A program made the translations under genes and the position numbers. Shown here piece after piece: positions 5,636-9,634 of a DNA stretch of 9,634 nt. The notes under the pieces are model-generated. The model was not told the origin of the DNA, did not search any database, and saw nothing but the letters and a program-made list of their open reading frames with translations. The stretch lies in assembly GCA_947440875.1 (NCBI GenBank), contig CANETG010000086.1:1-9634 (forward strand). Reading direction: 5' to 3'. Source of the DNA: Bacteriovoracaceae bacterium. Lineage in GTDB: Bacteria; Bdellovibrionota; Bacteriovoracia; Bacteriovoracales; Bacteriovoracaceae. The stretch's first letter is position 1. Every line of letters starts with the position of its first letter.

Positions 5636-6289
5636 CTACCAGGGAAGAGTTTGTCCACTGTAGGTACGGAAAGTCCCTGAATGAGTTTTCTCACTAGCAT
5701 GAATGAGACTCAGAAGTCCTTTGGCTGATTCGCTCGTTTCGAGGGGAGCGTTTTCTCCACCCATACTTGTTTTCACCCATCCCGGATGAAACAGAAGAGA
5801 GTTAAGCCATTTCTCATCATAAGAAAGCGACTTAATCATCATATTGAGTGCCGCCTTCGAGGCGCGGTAAGAGACGGATCCTCCCGACTGATTGTCTTTG
5901 ATCGATCCCATTTGGCTGGTGATGAAAACGGCTTTCGGATCAGAGCATTTACGTAGAAGAGGTAAAAGATTAAGAGTTAAAAAATAAGGAGCGATAGAGT
6001 TAGTTAAAAAAGTTTTTTCAAAATCACTCCAGGAATCGTCGAGGAAGATTCCTGCGTTGTTAATTAAGACATCGATGTGATTCCAAGAAAGTGTCGAAAT
6101 GATTTTCTTTCCGAGCTCCGGATCATTCACATCTCCCTGAATGAGGGTAAGATTTTCACCATACTTTTTAACTTCGCTAAAATCAGGTGAGCGCGCAATA
6201 CCACAAACTTTATGTCCGCTTTTTAAACTCTCTTCCATGAGAGTCTTGCCGATTCCACGAGAGGTACCGGTTATCAGAATGTGTTTCAT
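5636..6289 (-). CDS. Short-chain dehydrogenase, C-factor/sniffer-like
   Basis: This 217-residue protein is a classical short-chain dehydrogenase/reductase. It has the dinucleotide-binding motif TGTSRGIG (7-14), NNAG (77-80), catalytic Ser near 128 (SQMGS), the Tyr141-x3-Lys145 pair in YRASK, and PGWVKT (169-174). The C-terminal pattern, PGWVKTSMGG followed by SGTFRTYSG and a terminal LPW, matches the CsgA/C-factor and sniffer-like carbonyl reductase branch. The ATG at 6289 is chosen because AGGTAG precedes it and the Rossmann strand starts at once; an upstream in-frame ATG at 6361 would add an unlikely 24 residues. It is cytosolic and NAD(P)-dependent; the substrate is unknown. It may head the minus-strand run down to 3460. 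Confidence 0.9.
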   Translation of the reverse strand: MKHILITGTSRGIGKTLMEESLKSGHKVCGIARSPDFSEVKKYGENLTLIQGDVNDPELGKKIISTLSWNHIDVLINNAGIFLDDSWSDFEKTFLTNSIAPYFLTLNLLPLLRKCSDPKAVFITSQMGSIKDNQSGGSVSYRASKAALNMMIKSLSYDEKWLNSLLFHPGWVKTSMGGENAPLETSESAKGLLSLIHASEKTHSGTFRTYSGQTLPW

Positions 6290-6384
6290 AAGTTCTACCT
6301 TTTTAAATTGCACGATACCAACACTTACAAACCCAAAGACCGTTAACATTGAGAAAGACAACCAAAGTTGCCATTGGTTTTATG

Positions 6385-6414
6385 AAAAAAACCAGTTGAT
6401 ATAGAAACGGTTTT
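6385..6414 (-). terminator. Weak possible terminator after the papain-like gene
   Basis: On the minus strand AAAACC (6414-6409) can pair with GGTTTT (6393-6388), followed by three more T. It lies 33 bases downstream of the stop at 6447. The stem is only six pairs with two G-C, so efficiency would be low. A second repeat, AACCAA (6360-6365)/TTGGTT (6374-6379), lies just beyond. Confidence 0.35.
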
Positions 6415-6446
6415 AAAAGTGGTGGATCAGTACTGCAGGGGAGCGA

Positions 6447-7259
6447 CTAACGAAGTTCAATCTCCCCATCCCTGATATCCGTAAAGTCCTCGAGAAGATC
6501 CAACCCCTTGTCCTGACAGAATCCTCTCAAGCTTTTCGAAATTTTTCGAAAATCCTCTTGAAATCCGACGTAGGGCACGAACTTACTTTGACTTCGATCA
6601 GTGACGAGAAAATGATCTCCCTCTTGATATCTCACCCTCACAACTTCCATCGGATAATTGCTATCAATGAGATCCATGTCGTAGCCACTATGGACTTGAT
6701 CCATTCCCAGAATCAAAAATGAATGCGAAGTGATCCCTTGCATCTGCGCCATGATCCACATCCCAGCAGGAGATCTTTGGTATGCCCGATAGACGATGTT
6801 CATTCTGTCTTCCATGTCTTTCGGAGGAAGCGCGTAGTTTCCTGAGATTCCGCGGAGCCACTGAAAATTGTAGAGTCCATCGTAGACTTGCCAATTGTTG
6901 AGAGTTTTTTGGATGTGCGTTTGATTGGCCTTCGCGAAGGCCTGAAAATTTTCATATCCGGGGATAACGACAACTCTTTCCATGAATCGAAGACCAGTCA
7001 CAATGTCAGCAATTTGTTTCGCGTTCGGGCGAGCTTTCTCTGGTTGAAACTTCGCGAGGTAAAAGGCTGATCGCTGAAGGCGGTTATGCCACCAGCACAC
7101 TCCCCCATTGGCAAATCCTCCTCTATTTTTAAAAGAAATTCGCGCCGAAGGATCATTCATTAGACTTAAAATATCCCCGCGATTTCTTTCGCAGAAGTGA
7201 CGAGTTTGAGCAAAAGAAAGTGAAGACACTAGGAGTGAAAAGAGAATTAAGATTTTCAT
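6447..7259 (-). CDS. Secreted papain-like cysteine hydrolase candidate
   Basis: This 270-residue protein has a Sec signal peptide (MKILILFSLLVSSLSFAQ, cleavage after about residue 17). It shows the ordered residues of a papain-type Cys-His-Asn/Asp site: Cys55 at the start of a helix in NGGVCWWHNRLQRSAFYLAK, His179 in ITSHSFLILGM at the start of a strand, and Asp199 or Asn201 in LIDSNYP on the next strand. The Cys-Trp-Trp and His-Ser-Phe-x-(16)-Asp-Ser-Asn patterns are typical of that fold. No specific peptidase family is recognised; a transglutaminase or amidase activity is possible. AGGAGA (7276-7281) lies 16 bases before the ATG, which is long. A possible promoter lies further upstream. It is the third kind of secreted hydrolase in the window. 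Confidence 0.65.
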   Translation of the reverse strand: MKILILFSLLVSSLSFAQTRHFCERNRGDILSLMNDPSARISFKNRGGFANGGVCWWHNRLQRSAFYLAKFQPEKARPNAKQIADIVTGLRFMERVVVIPGYENFQAFAKANQTHIQKTLNNWQVYDGLYNFQWLRGISGNYALPPKDMEDRMNIVYRAYQRSPAGMWIMAQMQGITSHSFLILGMDQVHSGYDMDLIDSNYPMEVVRVRYQEGDHFLVTDRSQSKFVPYVGFQEDFRKISKSLRGFCQDKGLDLLEDFTDIRDGEIELR

Positions 7260-7297
7260 TCTGAAATCTTAGAATTCTCCTGGGAAGATAGGAACTT

Positions 7298-7326
7298 ACT
7301 TTATCTGGCATTTAAAGCAAAGTAAA
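7298..7326 (-). promoter_or_regulatory. Possible sigma70-type promoter for the papain-like gene
   Basis: Minus-strand TTTACT (7326-7321) as -35 and TAAAGT (7303-7298) as -10 are separated by 17 bases. Each matches the consensus at four of six positions. The spacing to the gene at 7259 suits a short leader. This is a prediction from sequence only. Confidence 0.35.
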
Positions 7327-7327
7327 A

Positions 7328-7351
7328 GGTCCGAAGCATAAACATCGGACC
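7328..7351 (-). terminator. Minus-direction hairpin with T run
   Basis: GGTCCGA (7328-7334) and TCGGACC (7345-7351) form a perfect 7-bp stem with a 10-base loop. On the minus strand the stem is followed by TTTTACTTT, so it looks like an intrinsic terminator for minus-strand transcription. No minus-strand gene ends here, so it would stop antisense or unannotated transcripts from 7352 onward before they reach the papain-like gene. On the plus strand no T run follows. Confidence 0.5.
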
Positions 7352-7385
7352 AGCGTAGAAATATTTCTGATGGAGTCAGGGAGTC

Positions 7386-7432
7386 GCGGGGGCATATGGT
7401 TGATGACCATATCCGCAGTAAACCACTTGCGG
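7386..7432 (+). promoter_or_regulatory. Two adjacent, competing hairpins ahead of the flavin reductase gene
   Basis: ATATGGT (7394-7400) pairs perfectly with ACCATAT (7406-7412) over a 5-base loop, extended outward by GG/CC with one bulged base. CCGCA (7413-7417) pairs with TGCGG (7428-7432). The two share the C residues at 7413-7414, so the fully extended forms exclude each other. The stretch lies about 95 bases before the start at 7526. It could be a leader RNA element, a regulator-binding palindrome, or chance. Confidence 0.4.
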
Positions 7433-7515
7433 AAATGTAAAATAATCCATTAATCTCCATTTTCTCTCATGTTGGCTGATAGTCATTCTTCGTGTGAAGT
7501 TAAACTTGCACGAAT

Positions 7516-7520
7516 GGAGG
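7516..7520 (+). promoter_or_regulatory. Ribosome binding site setting the flavin reductase start
   Basis: GGAGG lies five bases before ATG 7526, while the in-frame ATGs at 7469 and 7514 have no such site. This fixes the start so that the protein begins right at the first strand of the flavodoxin-like fold. Confidence 0.75.
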
Positions 7521-7525
7521 TGCCT

Positions 7526-8143
7526 ATGGAGAAGCTCAATATCTTATGTATCGTGGGTGGTATCGCTCAGAATTCTTTAAACCGAAAACTTTTTCATGTG
7601 GTTGAAGAAATGGCACCTGAAAATGTGACCATTCGAACGTTTGCGATTAATAAGCTGCCGTTCTTCTCTCAGGAATTAGAACATGATCCACCGGACAGTA
7701 TCATTCGCTTTAAAGATATGATCCGGGATTCGGACGCCGTCCTTTTTATTACTCCCGAATATAATCGCTCCTTCCCAGGAGTTCTGAAAAATTCTGTGGA
7801 CTGGGGATCGCGCCCGTACGGACAAAATTTATGGGACAAAAAACCAGCAGCGGTAATGGGCGCCACCGTGGGTACAGTGGGCACCTTCGGTGCTCAACAC
7901 CACCTGCGCCAAGTCCTTGCCTATCTCAACATGAGTGTCATGGGTCAGCCAGAATTCTATTTCAATGCAACTAATGCGTTTAATGACCGTGGCCGACTCA
8001 TCAATGAAAAGACGGAAGAATTTGTCAAAAATTATTGGAACGCGTTTCTTCACTGGATTGAGAGAGTGGGCGATAAAAAAGCACCAATGATCGAGGGCAC
8101 TTTCCCTACGACTGATCAAGAGGATTCTCCCTACGCGCATTAG
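7526..8143 (+). CDS. NADPH-dependent FMN reductase family protein
   Basis: This 205-residue cytosolic protein has a flavodoxin-like fold and belongs to the NADPH-dependent FMN reductase family, which includes chromate, azo-dye and quinone reductases. It uses NAD(P)H to reduce flavin or quinone-like acceptors. The phosphate-binding loop is GGIAQNSLNRKL (11-22), somewhat divergent because the usual arginine is missing. The signature TPEYNRSFPGVLKNSVDW (76-93) is strongly conserved, and MGATVG-x-GTFGAQHHLRQVL (111-131) is the second cofactor-side block. The C-terminal 20 residues are a polar tail. The start at 7526 is set by GGAGG. The gene appears monocistronic behind a structured gap. A role in oxidative stress or detoxification is plausible but not shown. 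Confidence 0.92.
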   Translation: MEKLNILCIVGGIAQNSLNRKLFHVVEEMAPENVTIRTFAINKLPFFSQELEHDPPDSIIRFKDMIRDSDAVLFITPEYNRSFPGVLKNSVDWGSRPYGQNLWDKKPAAVMGATVGTVGTFGAQHHLRQVLAYLNMSVMGQPEFYFNATNAFNDRGRLINEKTEEFVKNYWNAFLHWIERVGDKKAPMIEGTFPTTDQEDSPYAH

Positions 8144-8205
8144 AAGCACTAGGGCTTTTCATGACCACACTATCCTTGGGTACAATTCAAGAAAGTGAGG
8201 GTCTC

Positions 8206-8463
8206 ATGAAAAAACTATTTATTCTTCTTTCTCTTCTCATGATGAGTTCGGTCTTCGCACAAGAGCCCTCCGATGCCGATCAATACCCGGAAATGGACAT
8301 GGGTGAAAGAGGAATCTCAGAGTTCCCCAATCCCCATGGACTTCCCCCTTTAGACGACGAAGATGTTTCTCGACAGGAGCAGGAGTATGTTCCGGAGCAT
8401 TCGGTCTCAGATGAAATACCACCGGAGGAAATTTACGATTCGGATGAGGAATATCTCGAATAG
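8206..8463 (+). CDS. Small, very acidic exported protein
   Basis: This 85-residue protein has a clear Sec signal peptide (MKKLFILLSLLMMSSVFA, cleavage before QEPSD, about residue 19). The mature part of about 67 residues is dominated by Asp and Glu with few basic residues, and ends in YDSDEEYLE. It has no cysteine and no recognisable domain and is probably disordered; metal or cationic-surface binding is speculation. The ATG at 8206 is preferred over an in-frame ATG at 8161 because the signal peptide starts there and a G-rich GTGAGGG lies 4 bases ahead. TACAAT (8181-8186) could be a -10 box, giving a very short leader. It resembles the other small exported proteins here only in composition. 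Confidence 0.75.
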   Translation: MKKLFILLSLLMMSSVFAQEPSDADQYPEMDMGERGISEFPNPHGLPPLDDEDVSRQEQEYVPEHSVSDEIPPEEIYDSDEEYLE

Positions 8464-8473
8464 TTTTTTATTT

Positions 8474-8500
8474 CGGTCCGGAAAGAAAATCTCCGAACCG
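8474..8500. other. Imperfect hairpin between convergent genes
   Basis: CGGTCCGGA (8474-8482) pairs with TCCGAACCG (8492-8500) at eight of nine positions over a 9-base loop. It lies between the stops of the acidic protein and the BON protein. A T run precedes it on the plus strand but none follows on either strand, so it is at best an atypical shared 3'-end structure. Confidence 0.4.
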
Positions 8501-8511
8501 GGATTAGATCA

Positions 8512-8937
8512 TTAAGGAACAGGAGAGTGACCCATGACTAAACCTTTGGTCTTTGGGTTTTGAATGATGATGTTATTCTTAACAGCCAGGACTCCGGGGA
8601 GTCTTTCCGTCGTCGTCTGCGCAACTTTCTTTTCTAAACGAGTTTGAACTTCTCCAACTAGTGTGACGATCCCGTGACTCACTTCAACTGAAACGTCAGA
8701 GGCATCTATTTCAGCATGACCATACAGTGCAACAGAGACATTATTTCGAATATCATCGTCGCTTCTCCTGTAACTGATCACCGCTGGTGCGCTTTCAGTG
8801 TTTCCGGTATGGTAGTGTCTTTCGCTCAAAACAACATCATTAAAAGGTGTCGGTGAGTACTCATCAAAAAAGTCTTTGACCTCTTCACTTTTTTTTTCGA
8901 TAGCGTAATTTGATGTATTCAGAGTTGATTTTGACAT
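8512..8937 (-). CDS. BON-domain protein
   Basis: This 141-residue protein carries one BON domain at about residues 58-127. The domain starts DDDIRNNVSVALY, continues with the conserved ...DVSVEVSHGIVTLVGEV core (glycines at 89 and 95) and ends GVLAVKNNI. BON domains occur in OsmY-type stress proteins and envelope or channel proteins and are thought to bind lipid surfaces. The first 57 residues are polar with no signal peptide or membrane segment, unlike OsmY, so the location is uncertain. The ATG at 8937 is chosen because GGAAGG (8944-8949) lies six bases before it, rather than the in-frame ATG at 8973. A stress-related role is inferred from the family only. Confidence 0.88.
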   Translation of the reverse strand: MSKSTLNTSNYAIEKKSEEVKDFFDEYSPTPFNDVVLSERHYHTGNTESAPAVISYRRSDDDIRNNVSVALYGHAEIDASDVSVEVSHGIVTLVGEVQTRLEKKVAQTTTERLPGVLAVKNNIIIQNPKTKGLVMGHSPVP

Positions 8938-9064
8938 AAAGTGCCTTCCTTCGTTTCTGAGCATAATTTGCAAAGCTCATACCAGTTTTGATATTTCAAA
9001 AATTTCGATCAACTTTAGTTCACAATTTCCCCCGATAAGAGTTTCCTTCTGACAGGAGGATCCT

Positions 9065-9244
9065 ATGAAAAATAGTTTCATACTTATTCTGTTGGCCTTC
9101 ATGAGTTTGTCCGTTGCCTGCCAGCGAGAAGGGGATGTGATAGAACGGGAAGAAGAAATGAATCGAGGCGACCTGGTCGAAGATAGCTATAAGCAAAGCG
9201 ATATCCATCCCGGAGGAAAGCCTTCCAACGTTGGGAATCAATGA
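9065..9244 (+). CDS. Very small lipoprotein 1
   Basis: This 59-residue protein starts at ATG 9065 after a strong AGGAGG (9054-9059, 5-base spacer). The N-terminus MKNSFILILLAFMSLSVAC is a textbook lipoprotein signal with the lipobox SVAC at Cys19. The mature part is about 41 residues, polar and acidic (EREEEMNRGDLVEDS), ending in a Gly/Pro/Asn stretch (HPGGKPSNVGNQ). No domain is recognised. Its TGA stop (9242-9244) overlaps the ATG of the next lipoprotein (9241), so the pair is translationally coupled and probably one operon. It is divergent from the BON gene, with a 127-base shared upstream region. Confidence 0.8.
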   Translation: MKNSFILILLAFMSLSVACQREGDVIEREEEMNRGDLVEDSYKQSDIHPGGKPSNVGNQ

Positions 9245-9393
9245 ACAAAAAATTACTTTTTCTTTTTACTTTTTTTTTACTCACCTCGTGCATGAATGAA
9301 AGGCAAGAGGAAGAAGCAGCACCCCATGATGCCAATCCCCAACGCTATCGCGGTGGTAATGACCGTGAAGGCATGGGCGATATAACCGAATAA
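9241..9393 (+). CDS. Very small lipoprotein 2
   Basis: This 50-residue protein starts in the ATGA overlap with lipoprotein 1; GGGAA in the preceding gene serves as a weak ribosome binding site. The N-terminus MNKKLLFLFTFFLLTSC is a lipoprotein signal with lipobox LTSC at Cys17. The mature part is only 34 residues: an acidic stretch (NERQEEEAA), then QRYRGGNDREG, ending DITE. Its general layout (lipobox, acidic patch, Gly-rich end) resembles that of lipoprotein 1, though sequence identity is low. The TAA ends one base before the stop of the convergent gmhB. Function unknown. Confidence 0.75.
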   Translation: MNKKLLFLFTFFLLTSCMNERQEEEAAPHDANPQRYRGGNDREGMGDITE

Positions 9394-9394
9394 A

Positions 9395-9634
9395 CTACTG
9401 AGCGATGATCCAACTCGATGCATGGAGGAGCGAGGGGGCGATGAAATCAGGGAGCGCGTTTTCAGTATCCATTTCAGAGATTAAAATAGTTCTGCATCCG
9501 GCACTGCGACCGGCCTGAATGTCACTGATTCTGTCGCCGACCATGAACGACTGGGACAGATCAATGTGATGATCCAAAGCCGCTTCCAAGAGCATCCCAG
9601 GTTGAGGTTTTCTGCATGCGCATCTGTCGCTGTC
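9395..9634 (-). CDS. gmhB: GmhB, D,D-heptose 1,7-bisphosphate phosphatase, C-terminal part
   Basis: The last 79 residues of a HAD-superfamily phosphatase are visible; the N-terminus with the catalytic DxD lies outside the window. The fragment begins DSDRCACRKPQPGM, containing the zinc-binding Cys-x-Cys and the RKP motif III lysine typical of GmhB (usual form C-x-CRKPxPGM). The HAD motif IV follows as VGDRISDIQAG, then the AGCRTILI strand. GmhB removes the 7-phosphate from D-glycero-D-manno-heptose 1,7-bisphosphate during ADP-heptose synthesis for the LPS inner core. The nearest alternative is a HisB-type histidinol-phosphatase, which shares the zinc loop. The stop at 9395 is one base from the convergent lipoprotein stop. 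Confidence 0.9.
   Translation of the reverse strand, partial: DSDRCACRKPQPGMLLEAALDHHIDLSQSFMVGDRISDIQAGRSAGCRTILISEMDTENALPDFIAPSLLHASSWIIAQ

Noticed and set aside
5494..5700. A minus-strand reading frame containing NGDSGG, resembling the trypsin active-site block.
   Set aside because: It overlaps the ends of two well-supported genes in another frame, has no His or Asp partner motifs and is too short for a trypsin fold. The match is probably chance.
6290..6361. A longer N-terminus for the short-chain dehydrogenase starting at 6361.
   Set aside because: Short-chain dehydrogenases start at the Rossmann strand; the extra 24 residues lack family similarity, and a ribosome binding site precedes 6289.
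8974..9064. Promoter boxes in the divergent gap between the BON gene and the mini-lipoproteins (TTGATA and TTGATC-like hexamers).
   Set aside because: No paired -10 of acceptable quality is visible at the right spacing on either strand, so no promoter is called.
1..9634. A defence island, mobile element, CRISPR array, prophage or tRNA.
   Set aside because: No transposase, recombinase, repeat-spacer pattern, phage structural gene or tRNA-like sequence was seen on either strand.

Overview
The window looks like chromosome of a Gram-negative bacterium of the Bdellovibrionota, most likely a Bacteriovorax/Peredibacter-type predator. This taxonomic call is inference. It rests on moderate GC content, an unusual density of exported and lipid-anchored proteins, several secreted hydrolase-like proteins including a pair of protein-glutaminase-fold paralogues, and a gmhB gene, which implies lipopolysaccharide heptose synthesis. 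There is no rRNA, tRNA, insertion sequence, phage gene or CRISPR array.

Left part (1-3463). The window opens with the tail of a gene whose C-terminus matches that of the next gene, so the two are tandem paralogues. The complete copy (175-825) is a lipoprotein with a metzincin-type zinc motif, HEWLHKLGFIH. A 246-base gap then holds a small, apparently frameshifted lipoprotein gene (912-1062). Its restored stop runs into the ribosome binding site of a secreted protein-glutaminase-like enzyme (1072-1914), which ends at a good intrinsic terminator. Facing it on the minus strand is a two-gene unit: a second protein-glutaminase paralogue (2243-3064) followed 12 bases later by a YbcJ-type S4 RNA-binding protein (2021-2230). 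A small exported protein (3227-3463) ends tail to tail with the next minus-strand gene.

Middle (3460-7259), all on the minus strand. In transcription order: a secreted papain-like cysteine hydrolase candidate; a C-factor/sniffer-type short-chain dehydrogenase; a LysE/ArgO-type amino-acid exporter behind a structured 123-base gap; a periplasmic cyclophilin; and a propeller-like protein coupled to the cyclophilin by an ATGA overlap. The last four may be one transcript, although the 123-base gap could be a separate regulatory point.

Right part (7260-9634). A 265-base gap with a cluster of hairpins precedes an NADPH-dependent FMN reductase (7526-8143). Then come a small, very acidic exported protein (8206-8463), a convergent BON-domain protein (8512-8937), and two very short lipoproteins (9065-9244 and 9241-9393) coupled by an ATGA overlap. 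The window ends in the C-terminal 79 codons of gmhB on the minus strand.

The main theme is secretion. At least ten of the genes, including the broken one, have a signal peptide or lipobox. Three hydrolase-like families (metzincin, protein glutaminase, papain-like) look able to act on foreign or envelope proteins. Nothing here looks like a defence island or a clearly new multi-gene system. The best leads are the protein-glutaminase pair, the Met-less metzincin lipoproteins, the papain-like protein and two structured intergenic regions.
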